Made by a program: the position numbers and the translations under genes | The notes under the pieces: model-generated | Seen by the model: the letters and a program-made list of their open reading frames with translations, nothing else | Databases searched by the model: none | Told to the model about the DNA's origin: nothing | Assembly: GCF_000331515.1 (NCBI RefSeq) | Contig: NZ_AMZO01000021.1 | Coordinates: forward strand, 186,001-250,000 | Direction of reading: 5' to 3' | Length of the DNA stretch: 64,000 bases | Source of the DNA: Photobacterium marinum | GTDB taxonomy: Bacteria > Pseudomonadota > Gammaproteobacteria > Enterobacterales > Vibrionaceae | Shown: positions 1 through 10,524 of the stretch, piece after piece | How the letters are laid out: each line of letters starts with the position of its first letter | Numbering within the stretch: the stretch's first letter is position 1

Positions 1-1914
<1,914 letters not shown>

Positions 1915-1966
1915 GCCGATATCCATCTTTGGTTTAATAGGAATGTCGTAGTTGTGTTTCGCCCAA

Positions 1967-1980
1967 TGGGAATGTTCCCA
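1967..1980. promoter_or_regulatory. TreR-type operator, proximal copy
   Basis: The palindrome TGGGAATGTTCCCA lies 53 bases upstream of the treB ATG. It closely resembles the GGGAACGTTCCC core bound by TreR in enterics. It sits between treR and treB and is matched by a second copy 56 bp away, centre to centre. Confidence 0.75.
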
Positions 1981-2021
1981 CCAATTGATAAGAATAATGA
2001 CAAACCTATCGGAAAAATAAA

Positions 2022-2037
2022 ATGGGAACATTCCCAT
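2022..2037. promoter_or_regulatory. TreR-type operator, distal copy
   Basis: The perfect palindrome ATGGGAACATTCCCAT is a second copy of the TreR-like box. The treB promoter probably lies between or over the two boxes, because the 41 bases between them are AT-rich. I did not find a confident -10/-35 pair. Confidence 0.75.
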
Positions 2038-2112
2038 AGCGTGAATCAGTTCACAATGTAGCGCTATTCTGCAACCACGATCACACTCTATAAAATGATC
2101 TTAGAATGCCTG

Positions 2113-3057
2113 CTACAAGCTTGCCTGCTGAGTCAAATGAGTCACCTCATGCTGGCCGTTAAGCTGTTTAATCAACAAGTTAGCAGAGGATTGTCCGGCC
2201 TGATGATAACCGGGGTCAATACTGAAGGTATTAGGATAAATAAAGGAGAGAAGATCTGTCGCCCCCACACCGGAAACCTGAATATCGGTACGGTTCAGTT
2301 CCTGAAGTCGCTTGGCAACGCCCATGGCTAGGGTATCACTGGCACAAACTATAGCCTGAGTTTTCGTCTTGATCACATCATCGGCCAGTTGATACGCACT
2401 TTCATGACTCAGTTGTCCAGTCTGATAACACGACTCAATACCAAAGCGCTGACAACACTCCAGATAAGCATTAAGACGCATCAGACCTGTGGTCTTATCA
2501 CTCGGATCAACACCAACATAACTGATATTCTGCTTACCCTGTTCAATGAAATGGTTCATCGCCAGCTCAATAACACCCTGATTATCATAACCAACAGATG
2601 AAATACTGTCGGTATCTACCGCGATCACAACCGCCTTGTGCTTGAGCTTCTCAATTGATGACAAATCACAGTCAGAAAAACCAAACACAATCACCCCGTC
2701 TACATTACGTTTCTGCAGTACTGCAAGGTGTTCATTCGTTTTTTCCGCGCTGAACTGACTTTCCATGATCACAGCGTCGTAGCCAGCCTGGTAGATCACT
2801 TCCAGAATTCCGCGTACCGCTTTGTTTTCCGATGTGGAATCCAGACGAGACAAGATAATACCGACAACTTTCGCACTGCCGCCGCGCATCGCCTGAGCCG
2901 ATTTTGACGGCACGTAACCCGACTCACGGATCACCTGCTCCACCTTTTCACGGGTTTCCGGCTTTACTTTCGGATCATTGGTAAGTACACGCGAAACCGT
3001 TGATTTACCAACACCGGCCAATTTCGCGATATCTAAAATAGTAAGCTTTTGAGTCAT
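2113..3057 (-). CDS. treR: Trehalose operon repressor, LacI family
   Basis: This 314-residue LacI/GalR-type regulator begins with the helix-turn-helix TILDIAKLAGVGKSTVSRVL. A hinge and a periplasmic-binding-protein-like sugar domain follow, containing GVDPSDKTTGLMR and ending at SANLLIKQLNG. Its length equals that of E. coli TreR (315). TreR represses treBC and is released by trehalose-6-phosphate. It lies directly upstream of treB on the same strand, and the two palindromes in the treR-treB gap are its likely targets. No clear operator was seen upstream of treR itself. Confidence 0.93.
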   Translation of the reverse strand: MTQKLTILDIAKLAGVGKSTVSRVLTNDPKVKPETREKVEQVIRESGYVPSKSAQAMRGGSAKVVGIILSRLDSTSENKAVRGILEVIYQAGYDAVIMESQFSAEKTNEHLAVLQKRNVDGVIVFGFSDCDLSSIEKLKHKAVVIAVDTDSISSVGYDNQGVIELAMNHFIEQGKQNISYVGVDPSDKTTGLMRLNAYLECCQRFGIESCYQTGQLSHESAYQLADDVIKTKTQAIVCASDTLAMGVAKRLQELNRTDIQVSGVGATDLLSFIYPNTFSIDPGYHQAGQSSANLLIKQLNGQHEVTHLTQQASL

Positions 3058-3448
3058 AAGTCAGTACAAACAGGGACAACGCCCTCTATTGTCACTGTCA
3101 GGACAAGGATTTCAATCCTTTTCCTTAACGCAAACTTAAATTTCCTTATATTCAGAACAAATGAGAGTAATTTTTATTTATGATGTCGAAGAAATACCAA
3201 AGTCTCGATTTATGACAAATACTTACAGTATACGGACATAACATGGAGCAGAATCGGATATGTTTGGTCGGGTGGCGGTATTTACTTGAAATTCCGTTCA
3301 GCCATCCCCATATCTATATCAAACTGAACGATGTTTGTTTGGTATTAAATGATAGTTAAAGCAATAAATTGCTAGAAGTCGTGTGTCGGCCTGTTCTTTT
3401 GTTTTCCCTTTTTAATAAGCCCGCACGAGTTAAAGCATAAGGAATTTT
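3058..3448. other. Intergenic region between divergent treR and the CARF nuclease gene
   Basis: This is 391 bases of AT-rich sequence between divergently transcribed genes, so it must hold both promoters. I see no open reading frame, strong hairpin or recognisable operator in it. A plausible ribosome site, AAGGAA, precedes the nuclease ATG at 3449. Confidence 0.5.
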
Positions 3449-4615
3449 ATGATTACTCACGTTGGCATTATCGATCAGGATCCGGTAAGACTTATCACTC
3501 CCTTACTCGATCACGCCATTCCTGCCGATAAAATGATTTTTATCGGTACAGAATCTCAGCAAGAACAATTTGAACGCCTGACCACCATTCTTATTCCCCG
3601 TAACATTCAGTCTGAATTCTTTATTATCCCAGACTCAATTAATGTCACGTCAATTCGCGGTCGACTTAATGAACTGGCAGAGCAACTGAAGCAGCAAGAC
3701 TCAGAGATCTGGTTCAATGCAAGCTGCGGTCTTCGTCACCGTCTGCTTTCAGCTTATGAAGTTTTCCGCACTTACCACTGGCCAATTTACGTAATCGAAC
3801 CTTACAGTGATGAAATGTGCTGGCTTTACCCTGCCGGTCGTGAGCAACAACAGGTTGAAGACCGTATTCAGCTGACTGATTACCTGACAATCTTCGGCGC
3901 GCGCTGCGAACTGCCGGAAAACAGTGTGCCGGAAGCACTGAATGACCAGCTTTGGGAACTTGGCCAGCGTTGGGCAAGCTCCGCATTGGAACTTGGTCCG
4001 GGTCTGGCGACTCTGAACTACCTTGCAACAACCTGCCGAAAAGAACAACGCCTGGATGTTGAACTGAGCGTAAAACAACAAGGTTATAAAGAGCTGGGGA
4101 TGTTGTTGTCCGATCTGGAAGAAACCGGACTGGCCACCTACAAAGATGGAGTGCTGACGTTCAAACATGAAGAAGCACGCCGATTTGCTAACGGGGAGTG
4201 GTTAGAAAACCTGGTCTACAGTACGGTTCGAGCTATTCAGAATGAACTACCGACAATTCAGGACCACTCGCTGGGTGTACAGGTCTACCGCAAGATTGGT
4301 GAGCGTGAAGTTCGCAATGAACTTGATGTTGCAACGGTGGTAAACAACAAACTCCATATTATCGAGTGTAAGACCAAAGGCATGCGCGACGACGGTGATG
4401 ACACCCTGTACAAGCTGGAATCACTGCGCGATCTGCTTGGCGGCCTGCAGGCTCGTGCCATGCTGGTAAGTTTCCGTCCGCTACGCCACCACGATCTGGT
4501 TCGCGCACAGGATCTGGGTCTGGCGATTATCGGCCCGGACCAGTTGGGTGATCTGCATACCCACCTGCACAACTGGCTCAAAGATGCCGGTGGACAGAGC
4601 CATATCCTTAACTGA
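3449..4615 (+). CDS. Stand-alone CARF-domain PD-(D/E)XK nuclease (DUF1887, VC1899/Card1/Can2-like)
   Basis: This 388-residue protein has an N-terminal Rossmann-like CARF domain (about 1-150), a winged-helix-like middle (about 165-245) and a C-terminal nuclease domain. The nuclease core is visible as NE291-L-D293, then beta strand LHIIE306CK308, the classic D/E-x-D...E-x-K arrangement. GEWLE at 249-253 precedes it. The family includes V. cholerae VC1899 and the CRISPR ancillary nucleases Card1/Can2, which cut DNA or RNA when the CARF domain binds cyclic oligoadenylate. The usual CARF motif (N-x-T-G-G-T-K) here reads NASCGLRHR (90-98). No CRISPR or cas gene lies nearby, so the activating ligand is unknown. 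Confidence 0.88.
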   Translation: MITHVGIIDQDPVRLITPLLDHAIPADKMIFIGTESQQEQFERLTTILIPRNIQSEFFIIPDSINVTSIRGRLNELAEQLKQQDSEIWFNASCGLRHRLLSAYEVFRTYHWPIYVIEPYSDEMCWLYPAGREQQQVEDRIQLTDYLTIFGARCELPENSVPEALNDQLWELGQRWASSALELGPGLATLNYLATTCRKEQRLDVELSVKQQGYKELGMLLSDLEETGLATYKDGVLTFKHEEARRFANGEWLENLVYSTVRAIQNELPTIQDHSLGVQVYRKIGEREVRNELDVATVVNNKLHIIECKTKGMRDDGDDTLYKLESLRDLLGGLQARAMLVSFRPLRHHDLVRAQDLGLAIIGPDQLGDLHTHLHNWLKDAGGQSHILN

Positions 4616-4623
4616 TTCTATCA

Positions 4624-4657
4624 TGAGGTGCGAGATGATTCAGATTCTCGTACCTCA
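4624..4657. terminator. Hairpin between convergent genes
   Basis: A 12-bp stem with one G-T wobble (4624-4635 with 4646-4657) and a 10-base loop lies just after the nuclease stop codon. There is no clear T-run on either side, so its role as a terminator is uncertain. Confidence 0.35.
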
Positions 4658-4716
4658 CATTTCCCTTCCCTTAAAGATTAATTTCGAGCCATCGCTTCCC
4701 ACCAGAACGCTTTCAA

Positions 4717-5898
4717 TCAAAAACTCCACCTTACCTGCATAAACAACAGAGTACTTGCCGTCTGACCGAAAAGGCTTTCGTTACTGCCGTCAAATCGTTG
4801 GACCACTGCCAGCAACTGCCAATCATCAGCTAAGGAATAAGTATTACTGGCTCCGAGAAAAAACGAATCATCATTATAGTAAGTGCCGGAAAAAGTCAAG
4901 CGACTTAACGGAGTGATATCAAACCCGGCATCTGTATACCAACTCCACTCAGTAAAGCTCAGTGTTCTTGCCGTCAAGGGTAAATTCAAAAATAGCAGCG
5001 CATTATCAGGAGCCAATGGTTCTGAAATATACATCACTGAAGCTCGCGCCATCCAGTTACGTCTACCGCCGAAACTGTAATCCAACTCCAGTGTTGATAC
5101 CGAAGTTGAATCCAATGGTTCTCCCCGCCATTCATCACGAGTCGGGCTAAACCAGGTGACTTCTCCCCTGAAGCCAGCCCCTTTGATATCCCCGGCGAAA
5201 CCGGCACCTATCACTCTGTCAAGATTTGCTTTTCCAGCAATAAACTGAATATCCCAGCCCTGATAGTTGAACAGGTAACGGGCGGCATAGCTTTCCAATT
5301 TGTTATCTTCACTCGGGCTGTAAACCACTTCAGCCGAGCTGGCAAAATCAAGCTTGCGACTGACCATAAGCGCATCAGTACCTGAACGTTCCTCGTAATC
5401 AAAATCATAAATTGAATAGGAATTAAAGATATCGTTAGGATTCCAAAGCGCTGTCATTGCCCAGTTAATACGAAAACGACCGCCCCTTAACTGCCAGTCG
5501 TCCTTGTCCCAGTTAACATAGAGCCGATCAAACTGAGAGTTCCCGACGATGCCGTTCTTATCCAGCCAATTGGTCGACAAGTCAAAGTACCCCAAGTCCA
5601 GCTCAACCAACCGGCCAAATTCCGGGGTTTCAGCAGTATCCCCCCAAAGCAGACGATTTCGCATTCCTGCATTTAATCTAAAATCCGGAGTAACGCGATA
5701 TTCCAAATTAAATCGCTGATGAATAAGGTGGTCTAACCCGTTGCTCTGTTGATCCGGAAAGTTACCGGTAGCCATATACTTCACATAACCAGTTAAATCC
5801 CAGTCCTGCTCAGGTTCCAATCCGGGTATTTGCGCTTGCGCAGTACCCATATTCCACACAACAATTAGCAAGCAGATAAGCCGACAAATTCTCTTCAC
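4717..5898 (-). CDS. Outer-membrane beta-barrel protein, last gene of the ABC/LolA-like operon
   Basis: This 393-residue protein has a signal peptide ending near AQA (about residue 22), many alternating beta strands, and a C-terminal aromatic end RWSF typical of Bam-inserted barrels. Segments such as LRGGRFRINWAMTALWNPND resemble DUF1302-type barrels. Its ATG overlaps the stop codon of the ATPase gene by four bases (ATGA), so the two are translationally coupled. I infer that it is the outer-membrane partner of the transporter encoded upstream. The substrate is unknown. Confidence 0.75.
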   Translation of the reverse strand: MKRICRLICLLIVVWNMGTAQAQIPGLEPEQDWDLTGYVKYMATGNFPDQQSNGLDHLIHQRFNLEYRVTPDFRLNAGMRNRLLWGDTAETPEFGRLVELDLGYFDLSTNWLDKNGIVGNSQFDRLYVNWDKDDWQLRGGRFRINWAMTALWNPNDIFNSYSIYDFDYEERSGTDALMVSRKLDFASSAEVVYSPSEDNKLESYAARYLFNYQGWDIQFIAGKANLDRVIGAGFAGDIKGAGFRGEVTWFSPTRDEWRGEPLDSTSVSTLELDYSFGGRRNWMARASVMYISEPLAPDNALLFLNLPLTARTLSFTEWSWYTDAGFDITPLSRLTFSGTYYNDDSFFLGASNTYSLADDWQLLAVVQRFDGSNESLFGQTASTLLFMQVRWSF

Positions 5899-6578
5899 TG
5901 GCAGCGATCCTCTGTCAGTTGCCCGTCCTCAAACACAATCACCCGCCGGGCACGTTTGATCACCCTGGGATCATGGGTAGAAAAAATAAACGTTGTGCCT
6001 TCTTTCTCATTGAGCTGCTGCATGATATCTAAAAGCTCTGCTGTACTTTGAGCATCAAGATTTGCTGTCGGCTCATCGGCCATCACAAAGCGAGGGCTTG
6101 GCGCTAAAGCCCGAGCAACTGCTACCCGCTGCTGCTGCCCACCGGACAACTTAGCCGGGATTTTATTTTGCTGCTCTGACAAGCCGACCTGCTCCAATAA
6201 TGCGCAGGCGCGCTTACGACATTCCTTTTCACTATGTCCCTGAAGTTGCATGACAAATTCGACATTCTCCAATGCCGTCAAAACAGGCAGCAAACTGTAA
6301 TCCTGAAAAATAAAGCCAATGTGGTCCCGTCGAAAAGCAATTAACGACTTTTCCGGTAATTCACTAATGTCACAGTCATCAATCAGCACCCTGCCCGATG
6401 ACGGCTTATCAATTCCGCCAAGCATATTGAGCAAAGTGGTTTTGCCTGAACCCGACGGCCCCATAACGGCAACGAACTCTCCTTGCTCAATGGTCAAATC
6501 GAGACTTTTCACAGCATGAACCGGAAAATCAGATTCTTCGTTATATGTTTTGCAAAGCTGGCTTGTTCGAATTGTCAT
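5895..6578 (-). CDS. ABC transporter ATPase, LolD/MacB type
   Basis: This 227-residue ATPase has Walker A GPSGSGKTT (40-48), Q-loop FQDYSLLP, signature LSGGQQQRVAVAR (144-156), Walker B FVMADEP with catalytic E169, and switch histidine STHD. The sequence is typical of ATPases paired with FtsX-type permeases (LolD, MacB, FtsE). It overlaps the upstream permease by one base (TAATG) and the downstream barrel gene by four. It should energise the two permeases encoded upstream at the inner membrane. Confidence 0.92.
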   Translation of the reverse strand: MTIRTSQLCKTYNEESDFPVHAVKSLDLTIEQGEFVAVMGPSGSGKTTLLNMLGGIDKPSSGRVLIDDCDISELPEKSLIAFRRDHIGFIFQDYSLLPVLTALENVEFVMQLQGHSEKECRKRACALLEQVGLSEQQNKIPAKLSGGQQQRVAVARALAPSPRFVMADEPTANLDAQSTAELLDIMQQLNEKEGTTFIFSTHDPRVIKRARRVIVFEDGQLTEDRCQ

Positions 6579-7795
6579 TAATGCTTCTCCGCCATTGCAT
6601 CAACCGGGCGCTTTTTGAGGATCTGGTGCGCCGGGTACAACGCAGCCAGCAAGCTGGCTGCAACGACCGTTATAAAAACCATCTGGTAATCACTCACAGA
6701 TACCTGAGGGTAAAGTGTGGTATCGACCCCGAATGCCCCCAGTCCTTCAGCCATTTTTCCCAATGGGATTCCGGTCTGCTGAAAAACAGCAACTAAGCCG
6801 ATACTACCCAGTATCCCCAACACAGCACCGGAGACACCCAAGCAGGTTGTTTCCAGCATGATAAGCATGAACACCTTGTGCTTTTGCATTCCGACGGCCA
6901 TCAAAACTCCGAACTCCCGGGTACGCTCGAATACCGACATAAGCATGATATTGACGATACCGAATGCCAACGCCACAACGTAAATCCCCAACATGATGGC
7001 ATTGCTCGGCCCCATCTGCTTAATAATGGAGGCCAGCATTGGCTGAACTTCTTGCCAGTCGCGAACCGTATTCTGCGATGATATCTGAGCCTGCAATTCA
7101 TCTTTGAAAGCAAAAGCATCATTATCATTTCCCAGCAGAATTGCGACTTCATGAACGCCATCGATGCCAGCCAGAGCACTTAAATCTGTTCGCCGGACAA
7201 ATACATTTCCGTCATCAAAAGCCGATGACGGGGTTTTAAATATTCCGCGAACACGAAAAGCGCCACCGGTAACCTCACCGCTGGCACTGGTCAGCGTCAA
7301 GACAACTTTCGATCCCAACTTCAACCTCAGGCGCTCCGCCATTTTGACCGAGACCAATACCGGATTTCGCCCCTCGTCGGATAGCCATTCCCCTTGCTCA
7401 ATACTTTCCACAATTGGTGTCACCTGCGCTTCAGCATCCGGTTCAACACCGGTAATCCTCACTCCGCGGGCACTGCGAGCAGACGCAACCATCCCATCTG
7501 CGACAAAGCGAGCTGACCATGCCTTCACATCCGTCAATTCGGCAATCGCTTGTTGCAGTTGAGATGCATCGACAATGGTTGCATTAATGTCGGGATCATT
7601 AAGATAGCGGCTGTTATGAACCTGGATGTGGCTGGTCTGCCAGGCGATGGCGTTATGGATCATGCTGGCATACATACCAGTCACAAACCCCATCATGCTC
7701 ACTGCGCCAATCAGACCAAACACCATGGCACTGAGCATAATGCCGGTACGAATTTTATTGCGCCAAAGATTGCGCCAGGCCAGTTTAACCAGCAT
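6578..7795 (-). CDS. FtsX/LolC-type ABC permease, second of a pair
   Basis: This 405-residue permease has an N-terminal membrane helix after MLVKLAWRNLWRNKIRTG, a large periplasmic MacB-PCD-like domain, and three C-terminal helices of the FtsX domain (ERTREFGVLMAVGMQ). The frame is open to a GTG at 7816, but the sequence AGGGAGG seven bases before the ATG at 7795 decides the start. That start gives an 11-base overlap with the preceding permease gene. Its opening residues repeat those of the other permease, which indicates a duplicated pair forming a heterodimer, as in LolC/LolE. Confidence 0.88.
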   Translation of the reverse strand: MLVKLAWRNLWRNKIRTGIMLSAMVFGLIGAVSMMGFVTGMYASMIHNAIAWQTSHIQVHNSRYLNDPDINATIVDASQLQQAIAELTDVKAWSARFVADGMVASARSARGVRITGVEPDAEAQVTPIVESIEQGEWLSDEGRNPVLVSVKMAERLRLKLGSKVVLTLTSASGEVTGGAFRVRGIFKTPSSAFDDGNVFVRRTDLSALAGIDGVHEVAILLGNDNDAFAFKDELQAQISSQNTVRDWQEVQPMLASIIKQMGPSNAIMLGIYVVALAFGIVNIMLMSVFERTREFGVLMAVGMQKHKVFMLIMLETTCLGVSGAVLGILGSIGLVAVFQQTGIPLGKMAEGLGAFGVDTTLYPQVSVSDYQMVFITVVAASLLAALYPAHQILKKRPVDAMAEKH

Positions 7796-9014
7796 AACCG
7801 CCTCCCTTAAGTGCACTTACCAGATCCAAGCGATAGATCCGCCAGATCGGGTACAACATACAAAGCGCCAGTAACACCAGTACAGTGACGACCTGATCAA
7901 TGAAAAGCCAGGGAGCCAGCATAACAGGCATAACAGGCTCCCAGCCCATCTCAAGGATCATTTCTGCAACTTCACCGGTCAGCGTGATTGGGTTGTAGTA
8001 GAACCAAATGAGAACCGGTGTTGCCACCAACAAACCGATAACGACGCCAATGATGGCGATAAACAGAGACTCAATACATATCAACAGAATCAGCTTTCTT
8101 CTGAGCAGACCGGTTGCCAGCATCACCCCAAATTCACGCTGGCGCTCCAGCGTCATCATCAGCAATGTGGCAAACAAGCCAAAACCGACGACCCCATAAA
8201 GCAAGTACATCATGATGATCCCGCTGACTTTATCCATCACAATTTGCTGCGACATTTCCGGCGACAGATCTTCCCAATCACGAACCTGCGCCTGCCCGCC
8301 ATATTCACGGGTCAAATCAGTAACGGTTTGGGGCAGTTCAGCTAAGTCTTTGGTATGCAGCACCCAGGAGGTTACCTGCTGCTCTGTACTGTAGAGTGAT
8401 TGTGCCAAAGCTAAAGGCATATAAACCAACTGGTTATCAAGCTGTGGCATCGGAAAATCGAGTAATCCTTTGATGGTATATAGCCCCGCGGCTGTTTGTC
8501 CCCGATAGCCCATCCCATAAAGGATCAGCTCACCCCCTACTTCAAGTCCGAAAAACTTCGCCAATCCTTCACCGATTAAGAGCTGGTCATCATCCGCACG
8601 GAGAAATTCACCGGAGCTTACCTTGTTTGCAATTCCGGAATACGCATCTTCCTTTTCAGGGGCTACACCCAATACCATCACCCCCTTTGATTTTTCTCCC
8701 GCCGCTGCAAGGGCAAAAGACTCAATGCGCGGCAATATTTGATTGATATTTCGATGGTTTCTGACTGGAGTGATAAATGCGTTGCTAGCAGGAAGCAGGT
8801 CATCAATACTCTGACTTTCAGAGAACTCTGGATGCTGTATTTGTATTAAACCAGTATAAAAGCGAGCGGCATTCTCTATGTTATTGGCATAGGTGCCTTC
8901 CTGCAGGCAACGCATGAAAAGGGATAACGCCAGAGCTAAAGCGAGTGCTGATGCGGTCAGAATTGTGCGCCGTTTTTGCCGCCATAAATTACGCCAGGCC
9001 AGTTTTAGTAACAT
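7785..9014 (-). CDS. FtsX/LolE-type ABC permease, first of a pair
   Basis: This 409-residue permease has the same plan as its neighbour: MLLKLAWRNLWRQKRRT, a first membrane helix, a periplasmic domain of about 220 residues, and three C-terminal helices with ERQREFGVMLATGLLRRK. A ribosome site AGGAG precedes the ATG. It follows the LolA-like gene by 16 bases. FtsX-type permeases paired with LolD-like ATPases act as mechanotransmitters or lipoprotein extractors rather than channels. The LolA-like partner suggests the latter. Confidence 0.88.
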   Translation of the reverse strand: MLLKLAWRNLWRQKRRTILTASALALALALSLFMRCLQEGTYANNIENAARFYTGLIQIQHPEFSESQSIDDLLPASNAFITPVRNHRNINQILPRIESFALAAAGEKSKGVMVLGVAPEKEDAYSGIANKVSSGEFLRADDDQLLIGEGLAKFFGLEVGGELILYGMGYRGQTAAGLYTIKGLLDFPMPQLDNQLVYMPLALAQSLYSTEQQVTSWVLHTKDLAELPQTVTDLTREYGGQAQVRDWEDLSPEMSQQIVMDKVSGIIMMYLLYGVVGFGLFATLLMMTLERQREFGVMLATGLLRRKLILLICIESLFIAIIGVVIGLLVATPVLIWFYYNPITLTGEVAEMILEMGWEPVMPVMLAPWLFIDQVVTVLVLLALCMLYPIWRIYRLDLVSALKGGGYAG

Positions 9015-9030
9015 AAAGGCTCCTGTAGCG

Positions 9031-9783
9031 TTAGTCGCGCAATGCCTTCATCTGACTCAGGGAGAAAAACCCGTCTTTGAGCGGAAAGTTAAACTGCGCC
9101 TGATGAATGATGATTTCCGTTTTATTACCCGGTTTATCCGCCGGTAACATTTCCATCCGGGTCGCCACCTGACGGCCCCCGAGGTTTCGGACATCGTAGG
9201 TATTCATGGTATTAACCAGCTCATCGAATTCATCATAGAACTCAACTTTCCGCTGCAAATAACTATTTTTGGAAATCCATAACCTCACCTTATTCCAGAC
9301 CACTGGCGCATCCGGTTTAGCAAAGGCATCAATAACCCATGAAGGATCTTTATCAAACACATCATCCCTGACCATCTTGTGACGATAGTCCACCACAATG
9401 GAAGACTGGTTAATCAGATCATCATTGGTGAAATCCGATCCCATCCATGACTGACTCAGCATCGAAGGAGCAATTTTGATCACCCGCTCAATGCTGGGGA
9501 TCCAGTTCCACATTTCACGCTGGCGCTTAAGCGAAGCACTGCCTTTATCTTTTGCCGGTGCCGTTACCAGCACCAAAGACAAGTCCAACCCTTTAGTCCA
9601 GCTTTTCATACTCATTGAGCGCGTCCAGTTCGGACGGATAATCCTCATCGTTGCTTCAGAGTAACTGGAATCACCACGCATTTGTAAATCGGACTGCCGG
9701 ACAATTTCCGATGCTGGCTGCGCGTATACACAACCGGATCCAAGTCCAATCAAACACAACAGCATTAAAAAGAACGCACGCAT
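9031..9783 (-). CDS. Outer membrane lipoprotein-sorting protein, LolA-like periplasmic carrier
   Basis: This 250-residue exported protein has a signal peptide ending near VYAQ (about residue 22). The mature part follows the LolA-like fold of the family annotated as outer membrane lipoprotein-sorting protein (DUF4292/PF17131-like): ATMRIIRPNWTRSMSMKSW, a strand-rich half-barrel, and KVEFYDEFDEL. The family has a greasy cavity and carries acyl chains across the periplasm. It is not the housekeeping LolA, being longer and sitting in its own operon. As first gene of five, it probably receives cargo from the two permeases and passes it to the barrel protein. Confidence 0.82.
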   Translation of the reverse strand: MRAFFLMLLCLIGLGSGCVYAQPASEIVRQSDLQMRGDSSYSEATMRIIRPNWTRSMSMKSWTKGLDLSLVLVTAPAKDKGSASLKRQREMWNWIPSIERVIKIAPSMLSQSWMGSDFTNDDLINQSSIVVDYRHKMVRDDVFDKDPSWVIDAFAKPDAPVVWNKVRLWISKNSYLQRKVEFYDEFDELVNTMNTYDVRNLGGRQVATRMEMLPADKPGNKTEIIIHQAQFNFPLKDGFFSLSQMKALRD

Positions 9784-9984
9784 AAGCTATTCCTTGTCAT
9801 GATGGTCCCGAAATAACCGGTTGTTAAACCCGAAGATTCAAAATGCCCGGTAAAAACCTGAGCTATGTAATTAATATATAGACAGAAGAAGTAAGGCCGA
9901 CAATCCGGTTGGAGATTTAGTCAATAAACAAATAAAGAAGTGTGAATTAAACAGTGCCAGCTAATAAGCGAAATAAATTAGAAC

Positions 9985-10099
9985 CATAAAAAACGACGCG
10001 ATACGCCGGTTATCTGTAATCTATTACACTCAAGCCCGTAGGAATTAATTCGATAACAAGGCGGAAGCGCACAGTTGATGACCATCAATGAGCACTTCC
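9985..10099 (-). ncRNA. Cassette A1, candidate structured RNA with a decayed terminator
   Basis: The hairpin at 10063-10099 matches A2. The distal terminator stem (9988-10011) has lost one base and is imperfect, which fits the outermost, decaying member of a tandem array. Confidence 0.4.
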
Positions 10100-10114
10100 A
10101 ACAAAGTCTTCATA

Positions 10115-10234
10115 CGAAAAAACCGATGCCTAAGCATCGGTTTTATAATCATTACTGCTAACGACTAGCACGCAGGAATTTGCCTCAAGGTCGAAGAGGG
10201 AACGCGGAGTTTATATACATAAATGAGCATCCCC
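10115..10234 (-). ncRNA. Cassette B1, candidate structured RNA with its own terminator
   Basis: The hairpin at 10199-10234 is like B2. A change from A to G in the outer stem is tolerated as a G-T wobble. The terminator stem at 10119-10144 is identical to that of B2. Confidence 0.45.
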
Positions 10235-10252
10235 AATAAAGAAATTGAGATA

Positions 10253-10369
10253 ATAAAAAAACCGACGCAGCGCGCCGGTTCTCTGTAATCTATTACACTC
10301 AAGCCCGTAGGAATTTAATTCGAGAACAAGGCGGAAGCGCACAGTTGATGATTATCAATGAGCACTTCC
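10253..10369 (-). ncRNA. Cassette A2, candidate structured RNA with its own terminator
   Basis: The hairpin at 10333-10369 is nearly identical to cassette A1. The terminator stem AACCGGCGC/GCGTCGGTT (one G-T pair, 10260-10280) is followed on the minus strand by a T-run. Confidence 0.45.
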
Positions 10370-10384
10370 AACAAAGTCTTCATA

Positions 10385-10504
10385 CGAAAAAACCGATGCC
10401 TAAGCATCGGTTTTATAATCATTACTGCTAACTTACTAGCACGCAGGAATTTACCTCAAGGTCGAAGAGGGAACGCGGAGTTTATATACATAAATGAGCA
10501 TTCC
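10385..10504 (-). ncRNA. Cassette B2, candidate structured RNA with its own terminator
   Basis: The hairpin at 10470-10504 has outer stem GGAATGC/GCGTTCC and inner stem TTTAT/ATAAA. Both strands of both stems differ from cassette A in a way that keeps pairing. The terminator stem AAAACCGATGC/GCATCGGTTTT lies at 10389-10414. Confidence 0.45.
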
Positions 10505-10524
10505 CGATAAAGAAATTGAGATAA

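Noticed and set aside
1915..2037. Longer treB product starting at 2037
   Set aside because: The extra 41 residues have no resemblance to EIIB, and the putative start codon lies inside a TreR operator.
3714..4168. Minus-strand open frames inside the CARF nuclease gene
   Set aside because: They are shadows of a well-supported coding frame, without ribosome sites or family resemblance.
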